From NCBI GenBank assembly GCA_029938595.1, contig JAOZUP010000228.1, forward strand, positions 1 to 6,749: DNA of 6,749 nt, read 5' to 3'. Position 1 is the first letter of the stretch. Every line of letters begins with the position of its first letter. Shown in pieces: positions 1 to 5,603 of the stretch. The notes beneath the pieces are model-generated. The model was given only the letters and a program-made list of their open reading frames with translations, had not been told where the DNA came from and did no database searches. The position numbers and the translations under genes are program-made. The stretch comes from Thermoanaerobaculales bacterium. GTDB lineage: Bacteria > Acidobacteriota > Thermoanaerobaculia > Thermoanaerobaculales > Sulfomarinibacteraceae.

Positions 1-1197
1 ATCCATGTCGAGGGATCGAAACTGATTCCATTCGGTGACAATGATCATCGCATCGGCACCGTCGATGGCGTCGTAGGAGTCTTCGCAGTACTCGACGCCG
101 GACGGCAGGAGCTGCCGCGCATTGTCCATGGCGACCGGGTCGTAGGCCCTGACCCGGGTCCCGTCCTCGACGAGTGCCTCGACCAGGGGGATCGCCGCCG
201 ATTCGCGCATGTCGTCGGTTTCAGGCTTGAAGCTGAGCCCGAGGACGGCCACCACCTTGTCGGTGAGATCGTCGCCGATTGCCGAGCGGACGCGCTCAAC
301 GCTGTTCGCCTTGATTGTGTCGTTGACCTTGATCACCGTCTCGACGATGTCGAACGGGCGACCGGCATCGCGCGCGATTTCGCTTAAAGCCTGGGTGTCC
401 TTGGGGAAGCACGAACCGCCATAACCGGGGCCAGGGTGGAGGAACTTGGGGCCAATGCGTTTGTCCAGACCCATCCCCTTGGATACGTGATGAACGTCGG
501 CTCCAATAAGGTCGCAGAGCTCGGCAACCTCGTTGATGAAGGTGATCTTGGTGGCGAGGAACGCGTTGGAGGCGTACTTGATCAGCTCCGATGACTCCAC
601 GTTGGTGATCACGAAGGGAGTTTCGATGAGAAAGAGCGGTGAGTAGATGTCCTTCATGATGGCGACCGCCTGGGCATCGCGCGCACCGATGACCACCCGG
701 TCGGGACGCATGAAGTCGGCGATCGCGGATCCCTCGCGCAGGAACTCCGGGTTGGAGACCACCGAGAAGGGATGGGCACCGCTGCCCCTTTCAGTGATGA
801 TTCTTTCAATCAGCTGCCCGGTCCCGATAGGCACCGTCGACTTGGTGACCACCACCTTGTATCCGTTGAGGTTGTCCGCGATGGACTCCGCCACCTGAAC
901 GACGTACGAAAGGTCAGCCGAACCATCTTCCTTTGGCGGCGTGCCGACTGCGATGTAAATGGCGAGTGCGTTCTTGATTGCGGGAGCGAGCTCGGTCGAG
1001 AACTGGAGGCGGCCGGCTTTGGCATTTTTCTCGACCAGCGCGTCGAGGCCCGGCTCGTAAATCGGGATCTCTCCATCTTGGAGCTTGCAGATCTTCTCCT
1101 CGTCCTTGTCGACGCAGGTGACACTTATGCCGAAATCGGCGAGACAGGCGCCGGTCACCAAACCCACGTATCCAGTACCCACGATGCAGATGTGCAT
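1..1197 (-). CDS. ugd: UDP-glucose 6-dehydrogenase, C-terminus cut by window edge
   Basis: This cytoplasmic enzyme oxidises UDP-glucose to UDP-glucuronate with two NAD+, supplying acidic sugars for surface polysaccharides. 399 codons are visible. Family members are usually about 430-450 residues, so roughly the last 30-50 lie beyond position 1. Visible motifs are the N-terminal Rossmann loop G7-T-G9-Y-V-G12, acidic D30 after strand 2, KSTVPIGTG (119-127), NPEFLREG (149-156), ELIKYASNAFLA with conserved K207 and N211, and GPGYGGSCFPKD (256-267) with catalytic C263. The C-terminal NAD/UDP-binding domain starts near LGLSFKPETDDMRES (319-333). The start at 1197 is chosen because MHICIVGTGYVG is the standard family N-terminus and AAGGAG (1203-1208) lies 5 nt upstream; the ATG at 1201 is out of frame. 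The gene is divergent from the aminotransferase/glycosyltransferase pair. Related UDP-sugar or GDP-mannose dehydrogenases share the fold, but the motif set fits the UDP-glucose enzyme best. Confidence 0.95.
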   Translation of the reverse strand, partial: MHICIVGTGYVGLVTGACLADFGISVTCVDKDEEKICKLQDGEIPIYEPGLDALVEKNAKAGRLQFSTELAPAIKNALAIYIAVGTPPKEDGSADLSYVVQVAESIADNLNGYKVVVTKSTVPIGTGQLIERIITERGSGAHPFSVVSNPEFLREGSAIADFMRPDRVVIGARDAQAVAIMKDIYSPLFLIETPFVITNVESSELIKYASNAFLATKITFINEVAELCDLIGADVHHVSKGMGLDKRIGPKFLHPGPGYGGSCFPKDTQALSEIARDAGRPFDIVETVIKVNDTIKANSVERVRSAIGDDLTDKVVAVLGLSFKPETDDMRESAAIPLVEALVEDGTRVRAYDPVAMDNARQLLPSGVEYCEDSYDAIDGADAMIIVTEWNQFRSLDMD

Positions 1198-1202
1198 GCA
1201 TT

Positions 1203-1208
1203 CTCCTT
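1203..1208 (-). promoter_or_regulatory. Shine-Dalgarno site of ugd
   Basis: AAGGAG on the minus strand lies 5 nt before the ATG at 1197. It decides between this ATG and the out-of-frame ATG at 1201, which overlaps the spacer. Its first two bases are also the last two of the 12-bp palindrome at 1207-1218. Confidence 0.8.
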
Positions 1209-1218
1209 GTTGCAACAA
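1207..1218. promoter_or_regulatory. Perfect 12-bp palindrome in the ugd leader, possible operator
   Basis: TTGTTGCAACAA is a perfect dyad between the candidate -10 box of ugd and its start codon, touching the Shine-Dalgarno site. The position would suit a repressor operator or a site that interferes with ribosome loading. That role is inferred from symmetry and position only; no known binding protein is matched. Confidence 0.3.
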
Positions 1219-1231
1219 ACGGTCACAGAAG

Positions 1232-1237
1232 ATTCTA
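1232..1237 (-). promoter_or_regulatory. Candidate -10 box of ugd
   Basis: TAGAAT on the minus strand lies 34 nt before the ugd ATG and matches the TATAAT consensus at five of six positions. The hexamer 17 nt upstream, GGAACT, is not a good sigma70 -35 box, so the assignment rests on the -10 alone. A start of transcription near 1225 would give a leader of about 27 nt. No equally good signal was found for the divergent aminotransferase gene in the same 118-nt gap. Confidence 0.35.
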
Positions 1238-1315
1238 TCAAACAAAGAATGAGGAGTTCCTAATTTCGAATTCACGAGGTACCCTGTTTCCTGCCGTACG
1301 AAATGGAGGTTCCCG

Positions 1316-2425
1316 ATGCCCGTCCCGCTGCTCGACCTGACCCGTCAATACGAACCGCTGCGCGAGGAGTTCCGGCAGGCGATCGACCGCGTGTGCGAGT
1401 CGCAACGGTTTATCCTCGGCACCGAGGTAGAGATCTTCGAGCGAGAGGCAGCCCAAGCCCTTGGTGTCGAGCACGCTGTTGGCGTCACCTCGGGTACCGA
1501 CGCCCTGCTCGAAGCGCTGATGGCGCTCGGGGTGGGCGCCGGCGACGAGGTTGTGATGCCGACCTTCACCTTTTTCGCCACCGCCGGCGTGGTGGCCCGG
1601 CTGGGTGCGCGGCCGGTTTTCGTCGATATCGATCCCATCGACTACTGCATGGATCCGAAACAGCTCGCCGAGCGCATCGGTGCCCGGACGAGGGCGGTGA
1701 TTCCGGTTCACCTCTTTGGCCAGGCGGCGGACATGGATGCGATCATGGAGGCCGCCGGCGAGGTTCCGGTGGTCGAGGACTGCGCCCAGGCGTGGGGTGC
1801 CGACTGCGGTGGGCGTCCGGTGGGTTCAATCGGTGTGATGGGCGCGTTTTCGTTCTTCCCGTCAAAGAACCTGGGTTGTTTCGGCGACGGTGGCCTGATC
1901 ACGACCGCGGATGAAGACCTCGACGGCAGCCTTCGCGAGCTGCGGGTGCACGGGCAGTCGGGCCCCTACGAGCACCCTGCCGTGGGCGGCAACTTCAGAC
2001 TCGATGCCCTGCAGGCCGCGGTGCTGCGGGTCAAACTGCCACACGTCAAGAGCTGGATCAACGACCGCCGAGCCAACGCGGATCACTACCGTCGGCTCTT
2101 CGGCCACGCCGACCTCGAGGGCGCCGTCCAGCTGCCAAAGGCGCTCCCGGGGCGCGGTCACACCTTTAACCAGTACGTGGTGCGGGCGGCACGGAGGGAC
2201 GAGCTGCGGGAGTTCCTTTTGGAGCGTAGCATCGGTGCTGCGGTGTACTACCCGCTGCCCCTCCACCTGCAGTCGTGCTTTGCTGACCTCGGTCACTCGG
2301 AGGGTGATTTTCCGGTCGCCGAGCAGGCGAGCCGCGAAGTGCTGGCGCTGCCGGTCTTCCCCGAACTCGATGCGAGCGAGCAGGAGGAGGTCGTGGCTGC
2401 CATCGTGGAGTTCTTCGCCGGCTGA
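1316..2425 (+). CDS. DegT/DnrJ/EryC1/StrS-family sugar aminotransferase
   Basis: This PLP-dependent enzyme of 369 residues transfers an amino group, usually from glutamate, to a keto-sugar nucleotide for surface polysaccharide or glycoprotein sugars. Visible features are the N-terminal MPVPLLDLTRQY typical of the family, the phosphate-binding SGTDAL (59-64), the acidic pair E154-D155 in VEDCAQAWGA (D155 contacts the PLP ring nitrogen), SFFPSKNLGCFGDGG with Schiff-base lysine K184, and NFRLDALQAAVL (226-237). The length is normal for the family. The ATG at 1316 has GGAGG (1305-1309) 6 nt upstream; the ATG at 1303 is in another frame. The stop codon overlaps the next start by one base (TGATG), so the two genes are probably translationally coupled. 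WbpE/WlbC-type enzymes, which act on UDP-3-keto-glucuronate derivatives, would fit beside a UDP-glucose dehydrogenase. The substrate cannot be read from the sequence, so no symbol is given. Confidence 0.93.
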   Translation: MPVPLLDLTRQYEPLREEFRQAIDRVCESQRFILGTEVEIFEREAAQALGVEHAVGVTSGTDALLEALMALGVGAGDEVVMPTFTFFATAGVVARLGARPVFVDIDPIDYCMDPKQLAERIGARTRAVIPVHLFGQAADMDAIMEAAGEVPVVEDCAQAWGADCGGRPVGSIGVMGAFSFFPSKNLGCFGDGGLITTADEDLDGSLRELRVHGQSGPYEHPAVGGNFRLDALQAAVLRVKLPHVKSWINDRRANADHYRRLFGHADLEGAVQLPKALPGRGHTFNQYVVRAARRDELREFLLERSIGAAVYYPLPLHLQSCFADLGHSEGDFPVAEQASREVLALPVFPELDASEQEEVVAAIVEFFAG

Positions 2426-3594
2426 TGCGGGTGCTGTTGGTTACCAGCCGTTTCCCGTTGCCGGCGTGGCGGGGGAACCAGGCGCGGACCGTCGAGTGGC
2501 TGGAGGCTCTTCGCGGGCACGATCTCGGGCTCGTGTGTCCGAAATCCCCGGACCGCACGAGCGGAGAGCTTCCGGCGGAGGTCTCCCACTATTCGCTGGG
2601 CGCCATATCGCGCTGCACCGGCCTGCTGCGGGCTGCCGTTTTGGGTCTCCCGCTGCAAGAAGGCCTGTATGACAGTGGGACCGCCCGGCGAGCCCTGTCA
2701 GCCATGCTTCGATCGTGGCGGCCGAATGTTGTGGTCGTGCAGATGGTGCGCTGTGCCTGGGCGGCGGAGACGGTGTGGAAGGTGTCATCCTCAGTGCCTG
2801 TGGTCTTCGACTCGATCGATGCCATGGGCCTGCACTTCGAGCGCGCGGCGGAGGTGGCGGCGCCGGCGCTCGCAGTGGCGTACCGCGCCGAAGCCAAGAG
2901 GTGCCGCCGCCGCGAGCGGATGCTCGTCACTCGAGCCCGGACCAGTGTGACGGTGTCCGACCGCGACCTGGCGGCGCTCGGTGCGCCCGAAGAGAGGGGG
3001 CGCGTGATTCCAGTTGCCGGGTGCCCCACCGTGGGTTCCGAATTACCGCGGACCGAACCGGTGGTGCTGTTGTCGGGCAACCTGGGCTACCGGCCGACAG
3101 TACAGGGCGCAGAGTGGTTTGCGCGCGAGGTGTGGCCGCTTCTCCACCAGCGGGTACCCGAAGCGCGGTGGATTCTCGCGGGTGCGCGCCCGGCGCGGGC
3201 CGTGCAGCGGCTGGCGGAGCTGCCGGGGGTCGAGGTTCACGCTGATGTGCCTGACCTCGGACCCTTCCTTCAATCAGCGCGAGTGGCTATCGCACCGATG
3301 AGCAGCGGCTCAGGTGTGCCGATGAAGGTCCTCGAGGCGCTGGCTGCGGGTGTGCCGGCGGTAGCCCATCCCTGGGCGGCGGAGGGGCTTTCCTGTGAAG
3401 GCGGCGAGGCGGTGGCAGCCCCGGCTCACGCCGCAGAGTGGGTCGAGGAGCTCGAACGCCTCCTCACCGATTCAGAGGCGGCGCGTGACCTTGGCGAGCG
3501 CGGCCACGTGCTGTGGCAACGGGTCTACCATCCCGAACGCGTAGCGGAGCAGATTCGGCAGGTCGTCACCGAAGCAGCTAACGAAAGACGTTAA
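2425..3594 (+). CDS. Glycosyltransferase, GT4-like (GT-B fold)
   Basis: The protein has 389 residues and should move a sugar from a nucleotide donor onto a lipid-linked or growing glycan at the inner face of the cytoplasmic membrane. The N-terminal domain begins MRVLLVTSRFPLPAWRGNQ (1-19), a usual GT4 acceptor-domain opening. VVFDSIDAMG (127-135) and the basic stretch around KRCRRRERM (159-167) follow. The donor domain starts near VVLLSGNLGYRPTVQGAEWF (213-232) and continues through RWILAGARP (249-256), VEVHADVPDLGPFLQSARVAIAP (269-291) and SGSGVPMKVLEALAAGVPAV (294-313), which corresponds to the E-x7-E donor-binding region. The style resembles the PEP-CTERM/EpsH1-associated sugar transferases, but no exosortase gene is visible. 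The common IPNGVD motif is replaced by IPVAGCP (195-201). The start overlaps the aminotransferase stop by one base. The last codons and the TAA stop lie inside the left arm of the AACGTT inverted repeat. Confidence 0.9.
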   Translation: MRVLLVTSRFPLPAWRGNQARTVEWLEALRGHDLGLVCPKSPDRTSGELPAEVSHYSLGAISRCTGLLRAAVLGLPLQEGLYDSGTARRALSAMLRSWRPNVVVVQMVRCAWAAETVWKVSSSVPVVFDSIDAMGLHFERAAEVAAPALAVAYRAEAKRCRRRERMLVTRARTSVTVSDRDLAALGAPEERGRVIPVAGCPTVGSELPRTEPVVLLSGNLGYRPTVQGAEWFAREVWPLLHQRVPEARWILAGARPARAVQRLAELPGVEVHADVPDLGPFLQSARVAIAPMSSGSGVPMKVLEALAAGVPAVAHPWAAEGLSCEGGEAVAAPAHAAEWVEELERLLTDSEAARDLGERGHVLWQRVYHPERVAEQIRQVVTEAANERR

Positions 3595-3703
3595 AACGTT
3601 GAACGTTAAACGTTCACCACCCGCCTTCCCAGGCACCGAAAACGGACGGTCAGCCTTCAAGGGTGGATGGGCGCAACGTTCAAACGTTCAACGTTCTAAC
3701 GTT
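3587..3703. repeat. AACGTT heptamer-like array forming a long inverted repeat
   Basis: Perfect AACGTT copies begin at 3595, 3602 and 3609 (left cluster) and at 3675, 3683, 3690 and 3698 (right cluster), spaced 7 or 8 nt. A GACGTT at 3587 extends the left cluster into the glycosyltransferase gene. The left arm (3587-3614) and the reverse complement of the right arm (3675-3703) agree at about 25 of 29 aligned positions with one gap. The 60-nt loop holds a further 6-bp pairing, CCACCC (3617-3622) with GGGTGG (3661-3666). The element fills the gap between convergent genes and includes a stop codon, so it could end transcription from either side, though there is no classical T-run. AACGTT is itself a palindrome, so part of the symmetry comes with the unit. 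Confidence 0.8.
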
Positions 3704-3725
3704 CTCGCACATCCGGGCAGGTGGG

Positions 3726-3744
3726 AATTCAAAATTCAGGATTC
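3726..3744. repeat. Short AATTC heptamer run
   Basis: AATTC at 3726 and 3733 and GATTC at 3740 are spaced exactly 7 nt. The run ends one base before the yciO stop codon. A similar two-unit run, AATTTCG then AATTCAC, lies at 1262-1275 in the ugd/aminotransferase gap. Function is unknown; it looks like a remnant of a dispersed short repeat. Confidence 0.4.
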
Positions 3745-3745
3745 T

Positions 3746-4366
3746 CTAACCAAACAGCTCGAGGGTATCGACATCCCCCTTGCCGTCGCGGAGGAGAACC
3801 GGCTCGTCGCCGGAGAGGTCGACCACCGTGGACGGAACGGGCAGCAGGATGCCGCCGTCGATGACCATTTCGACGTCACTGCCGAGGGATTTCTCGATCT
3901 CATCCGGGTTGTTGACGAAATCGTGCTCCGGGTCGCGGATCGAGGAGCTGAGGAGCGGTTCGCCCATCTCTTCCAGCAGGGCGAGGGCGATGGGGTTGTC
4001 GGGCATGCGGATCCCGATTGTGCGGCGTTTGCGGAGCATGATCTTGGGCACCTCGGGACTGGCCTCGAAGATGAAGGTATAGGGTCCGGGCAGAACCCGC
4101 TTGAGGAGCCGGTAGGCGGGGGTCGAGACACCCTTCGCGAAACGGCCCACCATGCTCATGTCGCTCACCAGGACGGAGAGCGGTTTCTTCGGGTCCATGT
4201 CCTTGAGCTTGTAGATTCGCCGGATCGCGTCGTGGTGGGTAATTCCGCAGGTCAGCCCGTACACCGTATCGGTCGGCATCACCACGATGCCGCCGCCGCG
4301 CAGCACCTGGGCCGCGCGCGCTAGCAGCCACGGTTCCGGTTCGACGGGATCAATCTCGAGAATCAC
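3746..4366 (-). CDS. yciO: YrdC/Sua5-family protein, YciO type
   Basis: From a GTG start at 4366 the protein has 206 residues, about the length of E. coli YciO. It opens ILEIDPVEPEPWLL, then PTDTVYGL (31-38) in the ATP/threonine pocket, KLKDMDPKKPLSVLV (53-67), LPGPYTFIF (92-100), KRRTIGIRMPDNP (113-125), PLLSSSIRDP (137-146) and VPSTVVDLS (177-185). True TsaC/Sua5 enzymes make threonylcarbamoyl-AMP from threonine, bicarbonate and ATP for tRNA t6A, and carry a KxR...SxN signature. Here the arginine is replaced (K55-D-M57) and the asparagine is absent (S140-S-S142), which places it with the YciO paralogues, whose cellular role is less clear. The start is set by the promoter at 4396-4424: an upstream in-frame TTG (4411) would lie before the transcription start. 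GGAG sits 5 nt before the GTG. The gene converges on the glycosyltransferase. It is a soluble cytoplasmic protein. Confidence 0.88.
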   Translation of the reverse strand: MILEIDPVEPEPWLLARAAQVLRGGGIVVMPTDTVYGLTCGITHHDAIRRIYKLKDMDPKKPLSVLVSDMSMVGRFAKGVSTPAYRLLKRVLPGPYTFIFEASPEVPKIMLRKRRTIGIRMPDNPIALALLEEMGEPLLSSSIRDPEHDFVNNPDEIEKSLGSDVEMVIDGGILLPVPSTVVDLSGDEPVLLRDGKGDVDTLELFG

Positions 4367-4371
4367 AATCT

Positions 4372-4375
4372 CTCC
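4372..4375 (-). promoter_or_regulatory. Shine-Dalgarno site of yciO
   Basis: GGAG on the minus strand lies 5 nt before the GTG at 4366; read as GGAGAG (4370-4375) the gap is 3 nt. It supports the GTG over the upstream TTG at 4411, whose only nearby purine run (GAGGA) nearly touches the codon. Confidence 0.5.
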
Positions 4376-4395
4376 AACCTCTGTGAGGCCCAATG

Positions 4396-4424
4396 TGTAT
4401 ACCGTCGGCAACGTCCTCAGTCAA
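4396..4424 (-). promoter_or_regulatory. Sigma70-type promoter of yciO
   Basis: On the minus strand, TTGACT (4419-4424) is followed after exactly 17 nt by TATACA (4396-4401). The -35 box matches consensus at five of six positions and the -10 at four. The expected transcription start is near 4389, about 22 nt before the GTG start codon. The promoter lies just outside the ATCG inverted repeat. Confidence 0.65.
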
Positions 4425-4451
4425 CCGGAATCGGTGCCCATGTCCGGCGCT

Positions 4452-4547
4452 CCATCGCTATCGCAATCGCTATCGGTATCGGTATCGAACGCCCGAATCG
4501 CCTCAATTTCCGTCGATAGCGAAAGCGATTCCGATAGCGATGGCGAT
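4452..4547. repeat. ATCG hexamer-periodic inverted repeat
   Basis: The left arm has six ATCG units at exact 6-nt steps (4454, 4460, 4466, 4472, 4478, 4484). The right arm has six CGA units at exact 6-nt steps (4514, 4520, 4526, 4532, 4538, 4544), five of them CGAT. In the best register 4452-4481 pairs with 4514-4543 with 27 of 30 matches and a 32-nt loop; registers shifted by 6 nt also pair partly. All six frames give low-complexity peptides here, so reading frames through it are not genes. It occupies the middle of the divergent yciO/dehydrogenase gap, clear of the yciO promoter and the dehydrogenase Shine-Dalgarno site. Confidence 0.8.
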
Positions 4548-4600
4548 GACAACCAAGTATTTTCCTGATGAACATATCTGTACCTCCGACGCTGGAAGCG

Positions 4601-4606
4601 TAGAAT
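4601..4606 (+). promoter_or_regulatory. Candidate -10 box of the dehydrogenase gene
   Basis: TAGAAT ends 28 nt before the ATG at 4635, the same hexamer and similar spacing as ahead of ugd. No good -35 box is found 16-18 nt upstream. TTGACT at 4611-4616 resembles a -35 box, but its -10 would fall on the start codon. Confidence 0.35.
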
Positions 4607-4634
4607 ACCGTTGACTGGCGGAAGGAGAACCCCC

Positions 4635-5558
4635 ATGAGCGCAAGCGGACTCAAGAAAATCGGCGTTATCGGTATCGGCACCATGGGCAACGGGATCGCC
4701 CAGGTGGCGGCACAGAGCGGTTTCGAGACCGTGGTGATGGATGTGGAGGCGGGTGCTCTCGAGCGCGGACTCGACGCGATCTCCCGCAGCCTCGACCGGC
4801 TGGTGAAGGCGTTCGAGAAGTCGGGCGGCGAGAAGGGGATTACCGCAGAGGCCAAGGACGAGGCCGTCGGTCGTGTGACCACCACCACCAGCGAGGAAGA
4901 CCTCCTCGACTGTGATCTGATCATCGAGGCGGTTCCCGAGATTCCAGAACTCAAGGAGAAGATCAACCGCAAGCTGGCAGAGCTCGGCTACGACAAGATC
5001 CTGGTTTCGAATACCTCCGGAATCAGCGTCACCCGCCTGGGCGCCGCCTATGGCAAACCCGAACTCTTCATGGGCATGCACTTCATGAACCCGGTGCCGA
5101 TGCAGAAGGGGGTGGAGATCATCCGTGGTTTGGCTACCTCTGATGACACCTACGACACCGTGGTCGCCCTGTGTCATGACCTGGGTAAGATCGAGATCCC
5201 GGCTGAGGATAAGGCGGGCTTCGCCATCAACCGCATGTTCGTGCCGTTTGTCAACGAGGCCGTCCGGGTCGTCGAGGAGGGCATTGCGGCCGTTGACGAC
5301 GTCGACAAGTGTACCTATTGTCTGGGCCACAAGATGGGCCCTTTGATGACTGCAGACTACGTCGGGCTCGACACGATGCTTTTCATCTGTGAGGTCCTCG
5401 AGGACGAGTTCGGCAGCTTCTACAAGCCGAGCCCGCTTCTCAAACGTCTCGTGGAATCCGGTCAGCTCGGCGCCAAGACGGGTTCGGGTTTTTACGTTTG
5501 GGAGAAATACAAGGCATCAGGTGTCAATCCGGACGTGGCGAGGTATCGTATTAAGTAG
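4635..5558 (+). CDS. 3-hydroxyacyl-CoA dehydrogenase, 3-hydroxybutyryl-CoA type
   Basis: The 307-residue protein should interconvert 3-hydroxyacyl-CoA and 3-ketoacyl-CoA with NAD(P), in beta-oxidation or butyrate/polyhydroxybutyrate-type metabolism, in the cytoplasm. It is a stand-alone enzyme of normal length without a fused hydratase. The Rossmann loop is G13-I-G15-T-M-G18, followed by D36 after strand 2 and IIEAVPE (96-102). By alignment spacing with human HADH, the active-site residues are S128 (SNTSGISVT), H149 and E161 (HFMNPVP...EIIRG), and N199 (GFAINR). The C-terminal domain shows GHKMGPLMTADYVGLD (231-246), PSPLLKRLVESGQLGAKTG (265-283) and GFYVW (285-289). The ATG at 4635 has AAGGAG (4622-4627) 7 nt upstream; an in-frame start at 4611 lies before this Shine-Dalgarno site and is rejected. 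The text around H149 departs from the usual HFFNPVPVMKLVEV, so the exact substrate is uncertain. A small membrane protein gene follows after 45 nt. Confidence 0.92.
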   Translation: MSASGLKKIGVIGIGTMGNGIAQVAAQSGFETVVMDVEAGALERGLDAISRSLDRLVKAFEKSGGEKGITAEAKDEAVGRVTTTTSEEDLLDCDLIIEAVPEIPELKEKINRKLAELGYDKILVSNTSGISVTRLGAAYGKPELFMGMHFMNPVPMQKGVEIIRGLATSDDTYDTVVALCHDLGKIEIPAEDKAGFAINRMFVPFVNEAVRVVEEGIAAVDDVDKCTYCLGHKMGPLMTADYVGLDTMLFICEVLEDEFGSFYKPSPLLKRLVESGQLGAKTGSGFYVWEKYKASGVNPDVARYRIK

Positions 5559-5592
5559 GCGGACGGACGCCGCGGTGTTGATCTCGTCCGCC
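5558..5592 (+). promoter_or_regulatory. GC-rich hairpin between the dehydrogenase and the small membrane protein
   Basis: GGCGGACG (5558-5565) and CGTCCGCC (5585-5592) are perfect 8-bp complementary arms with a 19-nt loop. The left arm starts on the last base of the stop codon and the right arm ends 11 nt before the next ATG. No T-run follows, so it is not a standard intrinsic terminator. It may stabilise the upstream message or limit access to the weak GGGGG ribosome site (5593-5597). That role is inferred. Confidence 0.45.
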
Positions 5593-5603
5593 GGGGGTCA
5601 GCC

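Noticed and set aside
1232..1260. ECF-sigma promoter for ugd based on GGAACT
   Set aside because: GGAACT resembles an ECF -35 element, but no matching -10 element lies 15-16 nt downstream, so the similarity is probably chance.
772..1263. 163-codon plus-strand open frame
   Set aside because: It is antisense to ugd, whose protein motifs are unmistakable, and lacks a Shine-Dalgarno site.
3587..3703. CRISPR array
   Set aside because: The units are 6-8 nt with no spacers of CRISPR length and no cas gene nearby.
3599..4324. 241-codon plus-strand open frame
   Set aside because: It is antisense to yciO, gives a sequence without family features, has no ribosome site, and starts inside the AACGTT repeat.
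4287..4644. Open frames rich in Ser-Asp or Arg-Tyr repeats across the yciO/dehydrogenase gap
   Set aside because: The low-complexity peptides come directly from the six-phase ATCG repeat in every frame; no ribosome site supports them.
4503..5330. 275-codon minus-strand open frame
   Set aside because: It is the antisense of the 3-hydroxyacyl-CoA dehydrogenase and has no recognisable domain.
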